A model generated the notes under the pieces. The model saw nothing but the letters and a program-made list of their open reading frames with translations. It did not search any database and was not told the origin of the DNA. A stretch of DNA of 64,000 nt from Nitratireductor pacificus pht-3B. GTDB taxonomy: Bacteria > Pseudomonadota > Alphaproteobacteria > Rhizobiales > Rhizobiaceae. How positions within the stretch are numbered: the stretch's first letter is position 1; every line of letters begins with the position of its first letter. The position numbers and the translations under genes are program-made. Shown here piece by piece: positions 52,899 through 61,696 of this stretch. The DNA is taken from NCBI RefSeq assembly GCF_000300335.1, contig NZ_AMRM01000008.1:116816-180815 (forward strand). Direction: 5' to 3'.

Positions 52899-54061
52899 TG
52901 CGCCGCCGCCTTGTCGGTCTCGTTGTCCGCCGCTTCGGGCGTGCCTTCCGGATCGCCCGGATTGCCCGGATTAATCGTGTTGTCGATCGTCACCGGCGTG
53001 CCGTTGGACAGCCGGTTCTGGCCGGCCGTGATGACGATGTCGCCCGGCTCGACGCCCGAACGGACTTCCGCCTGGGCGCCGGAGCGACGGCCCACCTGGA
53101 CGAAGACCTGGCGCGCCTGCAGCTTCTTCTCGCCGTTCTCGCCTTCTCCCTCGGCTTCGCGAACGGCAAACACGTAGTCACCGTAGAGGCTGGTGACGAC
53201 CGCCGTCAGCGGCAGCGCGATGACGCCGTCTTCCTGCGGCAGGTCGACCTTGACGCGGACGAACTGGCCCGGCGTGAGCTTGCCCTCGGGGTTGGAAATC
53301 TCGGCACGCACCGAAACCAGCCGGCTCGACGGGTCCACCTTCGGGTCGATGCCGGTGATCTGGCCGTTGAATGCCTCGTCGCCTTCGTTCGGCCACAGAC
53401 GCACGGGCTGACCGATCTTCAGGAGGCCGAGCTGCTGCTCCGGCACGGTGAAGTCGGCCCGCATCGTCTCCAGATCCTGCAAGGTCGCGACGATCGTGCC
53501 GGGGGACAGGTACTGACCTTTGTCGACGCGCGGAATGCCGATCGTGCCGTTGAACGGCGCGCGCAGCTGGCGCTGCTGGAGCACGGCCTCGAGCTTCTGC
53601 ACCTGGGCGGCCGACGCCTGCGCGGCGGCCTCTGCGGTCTCCAGCGTGACGCTCGATCCGACGCCGCGGCTGCGCAGCTCGCGCGCCCGGTCCAGCGATT
53701 GCTGGTCGAGGGCCGCCTGGGTGCGCGATGCCTGGAGATCGGCCTGCTGCACCTTGTCCTCGAGCTGCAGGAGCACATCGTCTTCCCGGACCTGCTGGTT
53801 GGCCTCGAAGCCGATCTCGGTGACGATGCCCGTGGTCTCGACGGTCAGATCGACGCCGCGGATGGCGTTGACGGTGCCGATCGCGTCGACCGACGGGGTC
53901 CAGCTGCCGTCCTTGGCTTCGACCGTCGACACCGCGACGGAGGGCACCGGCATGTTGGCGAAGAACTGCTGGATCGCCTGATCGCGGAACATGTTGAAGC
54001 CGACTATGCCGCCTGCGAGGACCGCAAGCAGGACGATGGCGATGAGGAGGCGCTTGATCAT
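52895..54061 (-). CDS. RND efflux transporter, periplasmic adaptor subunit
   Basis: A 388-residue membrane-fusion protein with an N-terminal anchor (MIKRLLIAIVLLAVLAGGIVGFNMF), the lipoyl half-motif VDLTVETTGIVTEIGFEANQQVREDDVLLQLEDK, a coiled-coil hairpin (about 108-165), RAPFNGTIGIPRVDKGQYLSPGTIVATLQDL and beta-barrel/MP domains. The tail is Asn/Pro/Glu-rich. I start at ATG 54061, since the upstream frame lacks coding character. It heads the pump operon, with a TetR-type operator in the upstream gap. Confidence 0.93.
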   Translation of the reverse strand: MIKRLLIAIVLLAVLAGGIVGFNMFRDQAIQQFFANMPVPSVAVSTVEAKDGSWTPSVDAIGTVNAIRGVDLTVETTGIVTEIGFEANQQVREDDVLLQLEDKVQQADLQASRTQAALDQQSLDRARELRSRGVGSSVTLETAEAAAQASAAQVQKLEAVLQQRQLRAPFNGTIGIPRVDKGQYLSPGTIVATLQDLETMRADFTVPEQQLGLLKIGQPVRLWPNEGDEAFNGQITGIDPKVDPSSRLVSVRAEISNPEGKLTPGQFVRVKVDLPQEDGVIALPLTAVVTSLYGDYVFAVREAEGEGENGEKKLQARQVFVQVGRRSGAQAEVRSGVEPGDIVITAGQNRLSNGTPVTIDNTINPGNPGDPEGTPEAADNETDKAAAQ

Positions 54062-54188
54062 GGGGTCAGATCCCGGGGCATGTGGGTTGTGGTGTAGTGT
54101 ACGCAGGAGTGGCGCAAATAGCGACACGGGATGCCAGACTCAAGGCTGGACGCGCAGATAAGGCTTGCAAACCGTTAGCCATTTACTG

Positions 54189-54204
54189 TACCGTCTGGAC
54201 GGTA
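54189..54204. promoter_or_regulatory. Palindromic operator upstream of tetR and the RND operon
   Basis: TACCGTC-TG-GACGGTA is a perfect 7-bp inverted repeat located 25 bases before the TetR start and 128 bases from the adaptor start, in the divergent promoter region. It is the expected binding site of the TetR repressor. Confidence 0.7.
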
Positions 54205-54229
54205 TTGTCAAGATGGACGAGGACTTTCA

Positions 54230-54775
54230 GTGACAAAATCCCGTTCCGGCGCGCGCGACAAGATTCTCGAAGCCGCCGGTGAGATCGTCCGGGAGACCGG
54301 GGCAGGCAGTATGTCGCTCGATGCCGTGGCGGCGCGCGCCGGCGTGTCGAAGGGCGGGCTTCTCTATCACTTCTCCAGCAAGTCGAAGCTCTTCGAGGCG
54401 CTGGTCGAGAAATTCATGCACGAGGAAGACGCGCAGCTGCGCGAGCGTGAAGCCGCAAGGGCCGGCGTGGCGAATGCCCCGGTCCAGGCGTATATCGATC
54501 ATTTCGTCGGCGAGCGTGCGCGCCGCCAGCCGCCCCCGTCCGGCCTGCTTGCGGCGCTTGCGGAGGATCCCGAGTTCCTGAAGCCGGTGCAGCGCTTCGA
54601 GCGCGATGTCCTCGACCGCATGAAGGCCGGCGCCGACGACCCGGCCTTGGCGGTGATCGCGCTGCTGGTGGTTCATGGCATCCGCGCCATGGAGCTTCTG
54701 TCGATCAACGTGGTCGATGAAGCCGAGACGGACCAGGTCGTGGACGCGCTGCGCCGGCTGCTCGAACCTGCATAA
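54230..54775 (+). CDS. TetR-family transcriptional repressor
   Basis: A 181-residue repressor; N-terminal HTH (DKILEAAGEIVRETGAGSMSLDAVAARAGVSKGGLLYHFSSKSKLFEALVEKFM, about 10-62), then a C-terminal ligand domain of the AcrR_C-like helical type. The start is GTG 54230 with GAGGAC upstream. It is divergent from the RND pump operon across a 16-base palindrome and probably represses it and itself. Its stop is only 10 bases from the convergent LacI gene. Confidence 0.92.
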   Translation: MTKSRSGARDKILEAAGEIVRETGAGSMSLDAVAARAGVSKGGLLYHFSSKSKLFEALVEKFMHEEDAQLREREAARAGVANAPVQAYIDHFVGERARRQPPPSGLLAALAEDPEFLKPVQRFERDVLDRMKAGADDPALAVIALLVVHGIRAMELLSINVVDEAETDQVVDALRRLLEPA

Positions 54776-54785
54776 GTACTTTGCG

Positions 54786-55817
54786 CTAGACTGGGGCGCG
54801 GCGGGCCTGCGGCTTTGCGAAACGCGGCGCCGGCTTTTGCAGGTGGCTCAGGGCGCCTGGCTCTTCGCCAGCTATGCGCCGGATCAGGAGCCGGCCAAGC
54901 AACTCTCCAGCTTCCGATATGTCCTCATAGACCGTGTCGACCCGCGGACGGACCTGGTCGTAGAGCCTGGAGGTCTGTTTGACCACGAGATCGAGATCAT
55001 CGCCGACCGCGAGGCCGTGGTCGTTCAGCGCCGCCATGATGGATAGCGCCGAGACCTCGCCGGCGCAGACGATGCCGTCTGGCGGCGACGGCTGGCCGAG
55101 CCGCCAGCGCAGCCATGCGGACAGGTCGCCGGTGCTGCTGTCGAGGTTGATGTCGCCCGGCAGCTCGCCGGCCACGCTCTCCTCCCGCACGGACCGCAGG
55201 AACCCGTCGCGCAGGTGCTGGTGAAAGGTGAAGCGGTCGGGCGGCAGGATGAGTGCCAGGCGCTTGCGGCCTTTGGCGACCAGCCGGCGGACGGCGAGGG
55301 CGGCGAACGCGTCGTTGTCGTAATCGACGAAGGGATGCGCGTCGGGCAGGTTCGTCCGGCCGTGGGAAACGAACGGAAAGTCGTTCTCGAGCAGCAGCGC
55401 GACGCGCGGATCGAACGGTTCCGTGCGGGAGAACACCACGCCGTCCGCCATGCGGTTCCGAAGGATATAGCGGATCGGTTCGATCGATGGCGTTTCGGCA
55501 AAATGCGGCGTGATGACAAGATGATACTGTGTGTCGCGCAGCGCCTGCGTCAGGCCGCGGATCATCGAGGTCGAGAAGCCGAGCAGCTCGTCATGCGGGT
55601 CGAGGACGACGCTGATCACATTGGTCCGGCCCGTGCGCAGGTGCCGCGCCGCGCGGTCGGGCTGATAGCCGACCTCGCGCGCCACACGCTGCACGCGCTT
55701 GCGCGTCTCCAGCGCGATCTGCGCGTCGTCCAGCATGGCGCGCGAAACCGTGGTCACGGCAAATCCCGTCAGTTCGGCGATGGTGCGCAGCGTGGGGCGA
55801 TCGGAACGGCGCGGCAT
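54786..55817 (-). CDS. LacI-family transcriptional repressor
   Basis: A 343-residue sugar-responsive repressor. N-terminal HTH (TLRTIAELTGFAVTTVSRAMLDDAQIALETRKRVQRVAREVGYQPDRAARHLRTGRTN) with the hinge, then a periplasmic-binding-protein-like effector domain (VISVVLDPHDELLGFSTSMIRGLTQALRD; ADGVVFSRTEPFDPRVALLLENDFPFVSHGRT; PPDGIVCAGEVSALSIMAALNDHGLAVGDDLDLV). The family hinge residues LPR-type are altered (HLRTGRT). Divergent from the sugar ABC operon 250 bases away, with an 18-bp palindrome before that operon. It very likely controls it. Confidence 0.92.
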   Translation of the reverse strand: MPRRSDRPTLRTIAELTGFAVTTVSRAMLDDAQIALETRKRVQRVAREVGYQPDRAARHLRTGRTNVISVVLDPHDELLGFSTSMIRGLTQALRDTQYHLVITPHFAETPSIEPIRYILRNRMADGVVFSRTEPFDPRVALLLENDFPFVSHGRTNLPDAHPFVDYDNDAFAALAVRRLVAKGRKRLALILPPDRFTFHQHLRDGFLRSVREESVAGELPGDINLDSSTGDLSAWLRWRLGQPSPPDGIVCAGEVSALSIMAALNDHGLAVGDDLDLVVKQTSRLYDQVRPRVDTVYEDISEAGELLGRLLIRRIAGEEPGALSHLQKPAPRFAKPQARRAPV

Positions 55818-56005
55818 CTCAGGCTCCGCCGACTGCGGCTACGGCCTGTCGCCGGGTTCGGGATTCTCTGATTCTTGCCATTTCAATCGATACAAAATCG
55901 CCTTCGCGCCGCGTCCAGGTGCTGCCTTGTGACCGAAAACCCATGTCCGTTCAACGTTTTACCGCCTCCCATGTGTCCCGTGAGATTCTGATTGACCTTA
56001 CCGGG

Positions 56006-56023
56006 ATTTATAACGTTATAAAT
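56006..56023. promoter_or_regulatory. Perfect 18-bp palindrome, LacI-type operator
   Basis: ATTTATAACGTTATAAAT is fully symmetric with the central CG typical of LacI-family operators, 45 bases before the sugar binding-protein start. Repression of the operon by the divergent LacI protein is expected. Confidence 0.75.
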
Positions 56024-56067
56024 AGATAGATCGCAGAGGAGCAAGCGATCCCATTGGGAGGAGTGTC

Positions 56068-57321
56068 ATGATTACTCGCAAATTCGCCGCGCTTGCGGCG
56101 GGAGCAGCCATTCTCACGCTCGGCGCCGGAGCCTCCAAGGCCGAGGATTCGGTCGAGGTCCTGCACTGGTGGACCTCGGGCGGCGAGGCCGCAGCGCTCA
56201 ACGTGCTGAAGGAAGATCTGGAGAAGAAGGGCGTCACCTGGCAGGACATGCCGGTTGCCGGCGGCGGCGGCGAGGCCGCCATGACCACGCTGCGCGCCCG
56301 CGTCACGGCCGGCAATGCGCCCACCGCCGTGCAGATGCTCGGCTTCGACATTCTCGACTGGGCGCAGCAGGGCGTGGTCGGCAATCTGAACGAGGTGGCC
56401 GAGCAGGAAGGCTGGGCCGACGTGGTGCCCGCTGCGCTGCAGACCTTCTCCAAGCACGACGGCAACTGGATCGCCTCGCCGGTCAACGTCCACTCCACCA
56501 ACTGGGTGTGGATCAACAAGGCGGCGCTGGATGCCGCCGGCGGCAAGGCCCCGGAGACCTGGGAAGAACTCGTCGCCGTGCTCGACAAGATGAAGGAGAA
56601 CGGCATCACGCCGCTCGCCCATGGCGGCCAGCCCTGGCAGGACGCGACGGTGTTCGAGGCCGTGGTCCTGTCGCTCGGCAACGATTTCTACAAGGCCGCG
56701 CTGAACGATCTCGACCCCGAGGCGCTCGGCTCCGACCAGATGAAGGAAGCCTTCGACCGGATGGCGAAGCTGCGCACCTATGTGGACGATAACTTCTCCG
56801 GCCGCGACTGGAACCTGGCCTCGGCCATGGTCATCGAGGGCACCGGCGGCATGCAGATGATGGGCGACTGGGCGAAGGGCGAGTTCCTGAAGGCCGGCAA
56901 GAAGCCGGGCGAGGATTTCGTCTGCATCCGCTTCCCCGGCACGCAGGGTTCGGTGACCTTCAACTCCGACCAGTTCGTCATGTTCCAGGTCGGCGAGGAC
57001 AAGCAGAAGGCGCAGAAGATGATGGCCTCCGCCGTCATGGACCCGGCCTTCCAGTCGGCCTTCAACGTGGTCAAGGGCTCCGTGCCGGCGCGCACCGACG
57101 TGCCCAACGAGGCCTTCGATGATTGCGGCAAGAAGGGCATGCAGGATCTGGCCGAAGCCAATTCCGGCGGCGGGCTGTTCGGCTCGATGGCCCACGGCCA
57201 CGGCGCGCCGACCGCCGTCAAGAACGCGGTCAACGACGTTGTCACGCAGCACTTCAACGGCGAACTCACCTCCGAGGAAGCCGTCGAGGAGCTGAAGAAC
57301 GCCGTCGCCGCGGCACAATAG
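56068..57321 (+). CDS. Glucose/mannose-type ABC transporter, substrate-binding protein
   Basis: A 417-residue periplasmic sugar-binding protein with signal peptide ([25 protein letters not shown]). The sequence after it, [71 protein letters not shown], is close to Pseudomonas GtsA-type glucose-binding proteins. Other marks are [51 protein letters not shown] and [11 protein letters not shown]. First gene of a four-gene sugar operon under a LacI repressor. A GC hairpin (57336-57366) and an inverted-repeat element follow. Confidence 0.9.
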   Translation: MITRKFAALAAGAAILTLGAGASKAEDSVEVLHWWTSGGEAAALNVLKEDLEKKGVTWQDMPVAGGGGEAAMTTLRARVTAGNAPTAVQMLGFDILDWAQQGVVGNLNEVAEQEGWADVVPAALQTFSKHDGNWIASPVNVHSTNWVWINKAALDAAGGKAPETWEELVAVLDKMKENGITPLAHGGQPWQDATVFEAVVLSLGNDFYKAALNDLDPEALGSDQMKEAFDRMAKLRTYVDDNFSGRDWNLASAMVIEGTGGMQMMGDWAKGEFLKAGKKPGEDFVCIRFPGTQGSVTFNSDQFVMFQVGEDKQKAQKMMASAVMDPAFQSAFNVVKGSVPARTDVPNEAFDDCGKKGMQDLAEANSGGGLFGSMAHGHGAPTAVKNAVNDVVTQHFNGELTSEEAVEELKNAVAAAQ

Positions 57322-57335
57322 CCTCAGGCAGCAAG

Positions 57336-57366
57336 GGCCGGGCGGCGTCATGCGACCCGCCCGGCC
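57336..57366 (+). terminator. Hairpin after the sugar-binding-protein gene
   Basis: GGCCGGGCGG (57336-57345) pairs perfectly with 57357-57366 around an 11-base loop, 14 bases after the stop; no U-run. Probably an mRNA stabiliser between the binding-protein and permease genes. Confidence 0.6.
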
Positions 57367-57411
57367 AGTCAGCAACCGAAGATCATTCATGGTAGCGATG
57401 ACGCTCCTGCG

Positions 57412-57560
57412 CACCCCCCTCTGCCCTGCCGGGCATCTCCCCCACAAGGGGGGAGATTGGCTGTCGGGACAGTCTCGCCTGCTTTCCAGAGGGCGGGGCT
57501 TGAATGAAGGGACAATCTCCCCCGTTGGGGGGGAGATGGCCGGCAGGCCAGAGGGGGGTG
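57412..57560. repeat. Long inverted-repeat element, degenerate copy
   Basis: Arms of about 48 bases (start CACCCCCCTCTG, end CAGAGGGGGGTG) face each other around an interior of about 53 bases, with several mismatches. A closely related copy with perfect arms lies at 62865-63037. No coding capacity. It separates the sugar-binding-protein gene from the permease gene within the operon. Confidence 0.85.
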
Positions 57561-57597
57561 GTGATGCAATGCGCCGACACCCCTTCGGACACCCCGC

Positions 57598-58476
57598 ATG
57601 AGCCGCAACCGCCTTCAGGATCTCATTCCGCGCCTGGTGCTCAGCCCCAGCCTGGCGCTGATCCTGATCTTCGTCTACGCCTTCATCCTCTACACGCTCT
57701 ACCTGTCGATGACCGACTCGCGCATGCTGCCGTCCTACGGCTTCGTCGGTTTCGAGAATTACGAGAAGCTGTGGAACCTGCGCCACTGGTGGCGGGCGCT
57801 GGGCAATCTGGCGATCTTCGGCTCGCTCTACATCGTCATCTGCTCGGTGCTCGGCCTGTTCCTCGCCATCCTGCTCGACCAGAAGATCCGCGGCGAGGGC
57901 TTTCTGCGGCCGATCTATCTCTATCCGATGGCGCTGTCCTTCATCGTCACCGGCACCGCCTGGAAATGGTTCCTCGATCCCGGCATCGGGCTGGAGAGCA
58001 CCATGCACCAATGGGGCTGGACGGGCTTCGAGTTCGCCTGGATCAAGGACCGCAACCTGGCGATCTACACGGTGGTGATCGCCGCCGTCTGGCAGTCCTC
58101 CGGCTTCGTCATGGCGATGTTCCTGGCCGGCCTGCGCGGCGTCGACGGCGAGATCATCAAGGCGGCGCAGATGGACGGCGCGTCGAACGTCACCATCTAT
58201 CGCCGCATCATCATCCCCATGATGCGACCGGTCTTCCTGTCCGCCTTCGTCGTGCTGGCGCATCTCGCCATCAAGTCCTACGATTTGGTGGTGGCGCTGA
58301 CGGGCGGCGGCCCCGGCCAGGCGACGGAACTGCCGGCGACCTTCATGTATTCCTACACCTTCACCCGCAACCAGATGGGCATCGGCGCCTCGTCGGCCAT
58401 CATCATGCTGGTGATGATCTTCTCGATCATCATTCCCTATCTCTATTCCGAGCTTCGGCCGGGGAGGCAGCGATGA
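57598..58476 (+). CDS. Sugar ABC transporter permease 1 (MalF/GtsB type)
   Basis: A 292-residue permease with six helices. Start MSRNRLQDLIPRLVLSPSLALILIFVYAFILYTLYLSMTDSRMLPSYGFVG; EAA loop VDGEIIKAAQMDGASNVTIYRRIIIPMMRPV (about 182-210); VVALTGGGPGQATELPATFMYSYTF (about 237) is typical of carbohydrate permeases. The start codon has only a weak GGA upstream; an inverted-repeat element ends 37 bases before it and may have displaced a better ribosome site. Its stop overlaps the next permease (ATGA). Confidence 0.92.
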   Translation: MSRNRLQDLIPRLVLSPSLALILIFVYAFILYTLYLSMTDSRMLPSYGFVGFENYEKLWNLRHWWRALGNLAIFGSLYIVICSVLGLFLAILLDQKIRGEGFLRPIYLYPMALSFIVTGTAWKWFLDPGIGLESTMHQWGWTGFEFAWIKDRNLAIYTVVIAAVWQSSGFVMAMFLAGLRGVDGEIIKAAQMDGASNVTIYRRIIIPMMRPVFLSAFVVLAHLAIKSYDLVVALTGGGPGQATELPATFMYSYTFTRNQMGIGASSAIIMLVMIFSIIIPYLYSELRPGRQR

Positions 58477-59354
58477 GCGCGGAGAAGATCGTCGGGACGG
58501 GCAGGGGCAACCGCTTCCTGCGCGTGGTTCTCTACGCGGTGCTGATCCTGTTCGCGCTCTATTATCTGCTGCCACTCTACGTGATGGTGGTGAACTCGGT
58601 GAAGCCGCTCGACGAGATCCGCCAGGGCGACATGCTGTCCCTGCCGCAGATCTTCACCCTCGAGCCCTGGGCCAAGGCCTGGTCGAGCGCGCAGATCGGC
58701 GTGCAGCCGACGGGGTTACGGCCCTATTTCTTCAACTCGATCCTGATGGTCGTGCCGGCGGTGGCGATCTCCACCATTCTGGGCGCGCTGAACGGCTACG
58801 TCCTGACCAAATGGCGCTTCCGCGGCGACGACGTGGTCTTCGGTCTCATCCTCTTATCCTGCTTCATCCCCTTCCAGATCGCGCTGATCCCGGCGGCGCG
58901 CATCCTCGGCATGCTCGGGCTGGCGGGCACGACCACCGGCCTTGTGCTGATCCACGTGGTCTACGGGCTGGGCTTCACGACCCTGTTCTTCCGCAACTAC
59001 TACGCCGCCTTCCCGACCGAGCTGGTGCGCGCGGCGCAGATCGACGGGGCGCGCTTCTTCCAGATCTTCCGGCGCATCCTGCTGCCCTCCTCGGCACCGA
59101 TCATCGTCGTCACGGTGATCTGGCAGTTCACCAACATCTGGAACGACTTCCTGTTCGGCGTCTCCTTCGGCGACTTCGATTCGCTGCCGATGACGGTGGC
59201 GCTCAACAATCTCGTTTCCTCGTCGGGTGGCGTGAAGGAATACAACGTCCATTTCGCCGGCGCGATCCTCGCCGCGCTGCCGACGCTGATCGTCTACATC
59301 GTCTCCGGACGCTATTTCGTGCGCGGCCTGATGGCCGGCGCGGTGAAGGGGTAG
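58473..59354 (+). CDS. Sugar ABC transporter permease 2 (MalG/GtsC type)
   Basis: A 293-residue inner-membrane permease with six helices, partner of the preceding gene. First helix FLRVVLYAVLILFALYYLLPLYVMVVNSVKPLDEIRQGDMLSLP; EAA loop PTELVRAAQIDGARFFQIFRRILLPSSAPI (about 186-214); WQFTNIWNDFLFGVSFGDFDSLPMTVALNNL near the end. The start is ATG 58473 with GGGGAGG upstream. It is followed by the ATPase after 3 bases. Confidence 0.93.
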   Translation: MSAEKIVGTGRGNRFLRVVLYAVLILFALYYLLPLYVMVVNSVKPLDEIRQGDMLSLPQIFTLEPWAKAWSSAQIGVQPTGLRPYFFNSILMVVPAVAISTILGALNGYVLTKWRFRGDDVVFGLILLSCFIPFQIALIPAARILGMLGLAGTTTGLVLIHVVYGLGFTTLFFRNYYAAFPTELVRAAQIDGARFFQIFRRILLPSSAPIIVVTVIWQFTNIWNDFLFGVSFGDFDSLPMTVALNNLVSSSGGVKEYNVHFAGAILAALPTLIVYIVSGRYFVRGLMAGAVKG

Positions 59355-59357
59355 CCC

Positions 59358-60476
59358 ATGGCCTTCCTGAAAATCGAGAACCTGCGCAAATCCTTCGGCA
59401 AGGTCGACGTGCTGAAGGGCATTGACCTGGAGATCGAGGAAGGTGGCTTCCTGGTGCTGGTCGGCCCGTCCGGTTGCGGCAAGTCGACCCTGCTGAACAC
59501 CATCGCCGGGCTGGAGGCGATCAGCAGCGGCTCGATCAGCATCGCCGGCAAGGTGGTCAACGACCTGCACCCCTCCGAGCGCGACATCGCCATGGTGTTC
59601 CAGTCCTACGCGCTCTATCCCAACATGACGGTGGCCGAGAACATCGGCTTCGGCATGGAGATCCGCGGCGTGCCCAAGCCGGAGCGCGACAAGGCCATCG
59701 CCAAGGTGGCCGAGACGCTGCAGATCGGCCAGCTCCTGACCCGCAAGCCGAGCCAGCTTTCCGGCGGCCAGCGCCAGCGCGTCGCCATGGGGCGGGCGCT
59801 GGTGCGCGAGCCGCAGGTGTTCCTGTTCGACGAGCCCTTATCCAATCTCGACGCCAAGCTGCGCGTCGACATGCGCACGGAGATCAAGCGCCTGCACCAG
59901 CGCATGGGCACGACCATCGTCTATGTGACGCACGACCAGATCGAGGCGATGACGCTGGCGACCCGCATTGCCGTCCTGAAGGACGGGGTGCTGCAGCAGT
60001 TCGGCACGCCGGCGGAGATCTACAACAAGCCGGCCAATCTGTTTGTCGCCGATTTCATGGGATCGCCGTCGATGAACCTCATCCCGGCAACCGTAGAGGC
60101 GGATGGCGGCAATGTCGGTATCGTCATGCAGCGCGACGAGGGCGCGCCGCTTGTGCTGCCGCTGGCCAATGGCGCGGCGGTCAACCTCGCCGCGCGCAAC
60201 GGGCAGAAGGTGGTGTTCGGCATCCGGCCGGAGGCGCTGACCGACCCCGACAGCGCCGACCGCAACGCGCGCCAGGTGAGCGAGCTCGATTGCGAGATCG
60301 AGGTGATCGAGCCGGCCGGTTCCGACACCTTCGCCGTGACGCGGCTCGGCGGTCGCGAGATCATCGCGCGACTGCGGGCCGACGCGCCGATCAGCGCCGG
60401 CCAGACGGCGCGCCTCGCCTTCAATCTCGACAAGGCGGTGATCTTCGACCCGGAGACGCAGGCGCGCATTCTCTGA
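59358..60476 (+). CDS. Sugar ABC transporter ATP-binding protein (UgpC/MsmK/MalK group)
   Basis: A 372-residue ATPase: Walker [10 protein letters not shown] (about 38-46), Q-loop FQSYALYPNM, signature [15 protein letters not shown] (about 134), Walker [21 protein letters not shown] (about 155), switch THDQIEAMTLATR, and a TOBE/OB C-terminal domain (VFGIRPEALTDPDSADRN; LARLRAD-type end). MalK-group ATPases often energise several sugar permeases, so it could serve the Ugp system if ugpC is truly broken. Last gene of the operon. Confidence 0.94.
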   Translation: MAFLKIENLRKSFGKVDVLKGIDLEIEEGGFLVLVGPSGCGKSTLLNTIAGLEAISSGSISIAGKVVNDLHPSERDIAMVFQSYALYPNMTVAENIGFGMEIRGVPKPERDKAIAKVAETLQIGQLLTRKPSQLSGGQRQRVAMGRALVREPQVFLFDEPLSNLDAKLRVDMRTEIKRLHQRMGTTIVYVTHDQIEAMTLATRIAVLKDGVLQQFGTPAEIYNKPANLFVADFMGSPSMNLIPATVEADGGNVGIVMQRDEGAPLVLPLANGAAVNLAARNGQKVVFGIRPEALTDPDSADRNARQVSELDCEIEVIEPAGSDTFAVTRLGGREIIARLRADAPISAGQTARLAFNLDKAVIFDPETQARIL

Positions 60477-60528
60477 TCCCGGAATGCGGCTGCATGACCC
60501 GGCGCATAGGCAATTTGCCGCCGCTTCT

Positions 60529-60562
60529 TGCCAAATGGCATTAAAAATACTATTTAATGCCA
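60529..60562. promoter_or_regulatory. Array of TGCCA half-sites in the Xre/RES promoter
   Basis: TGCCA-AA-TGGCA (60529-60540) overlaps the perfect inverted repeat TGGCATTAAA / TTTAATGCCA (60536-60545 and 60553-60562, 7-base loop). The AT-rich centre includes likely promoter bases and the SD follows at once. It is the expected autoregulatory operator of the Xre antitoxin. Confidence 0.65.
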
Positions 60563-60577
60563 AAAGGAGAAAGCGCA

Positions 60578-60991
60578 ATGCCGCTTCTGCAACCCGTCGA
60601 CACACTGCCCCGCGACTTCCGGCCGAACCCCGTCAGCGACGACGAGGCGGCGGCGATGTTCCGCGCGACGCTCAATCTGTTCCGCCTGTGGGGTCTCACC
60701 GACGAGCAGGCGGCGGTGCTGCTCGACATGCCCGTGCGCTCCTACCGGCGCTGGAAGGGCGGCGAGACGGGCCGCATCGACCGCGACGGCAAGGCCAGGC
60801 TTTCCAACCTGATGGGCATTCACAAGGCGCTGCGCCTGATCTTCCGCGAACCGCAGCGCGCCTATCAATGGATCGGCAAGCCCAATGCCGCCTTCGCCGG
60901 CCGCTCGGCGCTCGACATCATGCTGGGCGGCGAGTTGACCGACCTGATGCGTGTGCGCCGTTATCTGGACGCCGAGCGGGGCGGCTGGTGA
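60578..60991 (+). CDS. MbcA/ParS/Xre-family antitoxin
   Basis: A 137-residue antitoxin. An N-terminal Xre-like helical region (VSDDEAAAMFRATLNLFRLWGLTDEQAAVLLDMPVRSYRRWKGG) is followed by the DUF2384 domain with MGIHKALRLIFREPQRAYQWIGKPNAAFAGRSALDIMLGGELTDLMRVRRYLDAERGG, the toxin-binding part. The start is ATG 60578: AGGAGA sits 7 bases upstream, and the in-frame ATG 60557 falls inside the operator. Its stop overlaps the toxin's GTG start, the usual TA coupling. Confidence 0.92.
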   Translation: MPLLQPVDTLPRDFRPNPVSDDEAAAMFRATLNLFRLWGLTDEQAAVLLDMPVRSYRRWKGGETGRIDRDGKARLSNLMGIHKALRLIFREPQRAYQWIGKPNAAFAGRSALDIMLGGELTDLMRVRRYLDAERGGW

Positions 60992-61695
60992 GCGGAGCCG
61001 ATACGCCGCCGCGCAGGCATGTCGAATGGGCGGGCGCGGTGCGCATCATCCGCAGCATCTTTCCGCCCATCGATCTTTTCGAGGACATCGCCGACCCGGC
61101 CGACTGGCCGCTGCTCATCTCCGCCGAGCAGAAGACCAATCCGCGCATCATGGAGACGATCGGCAATCTGGATCTGGTGCCGGAGGAGCGCCGCGTCTCA
61201 GGCCCCGGCGCGACATGGCTGATGGCGCCCTTCACCCATGTCAGCCCGGACCGGCCGAGCCGCTTCGGCGACGGGCGCTTCGGCGTGCTCTATGTGGCCG
61301 ACGCCTTCGAGACGGCGTTGTTCGAGACCGTCCACCATCACGCCCGCTTCATGGCGGCGACGGCGGAACCGGCCGGCTGGACATCCCAGTTCCGCGAGAT
61401 CGTGCTCGATGTCGATGCGCGCCTGCACGACCTGCGCGGCGGCGGCTGGGAGGATGCGCTCGCGCCGGACGACTATGCCGGGGCCCAGGCTCTTTCCGCA
61501 CGCCTGCACGTTGCCGGCTCGGACGGCATCGCCTATCCGAGCGTGCGCCACGATGGCGGCGAATGTGTCGGCCTGTTCTATCCCGACTGCGCGGCAAACC
61601 CGGTGCAGGGCCGCCATCTCGATTATCACTGGGACGGCGCGCGCGTCGACCTCTGCCGCGATGCCGGCAGCGGACAGGTGTTCAGGATCCTCTGA
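60988..61695 (+). CDS. RES-domain toxin (NAD+ phosphorylase family)
   Basis: A 235-residue RES protein that, as a type II toxin, degrades NAD+. The domain shows AVRIIRSIFPPIDLF (first Arg), FTHVSPDRPSRFGDGRFGVLYVADAFETALFETVHHHARFM (the RES Arg/Ser/Tyr/Glu region, about 88-130) and IAYPSVRHDGGECVGLFYPD (late Ser and Asp). It starts at GTG 60988, overlapping the antitoxin TGA (GTGA), and is followed by a convergent M20 peptidase. Confidence 0.9.
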   Translation: MSGADTPPRRHVEWAGAVRIIRSIFPPIDLFEDIADPADWPLLISAEQKTNPRIMETIGNLDLVPEERRVSGPGATWLMAPFTHVSPDRPSRFGDGRFGVLYVADAFETALFETVHHHARFMAATAEPAGWTSQFREIVLDVDARLHDLRGGGWEDALAPDDYAGAQALSARLHVAGSDGIAYPSVRHDGGECVGLFYPDCAANPVQGRHLDYHWDGARVDLCRDAGSGQVFRIL

Positions 61696-61696
61696 A

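Noticed and set aside
57350..57608. Short frames over the inverted-repeat element (for example 83 residues)
   Set aside because: They are produced by the repeat arms on both strands, with matching peptides in reverse, so not genes.
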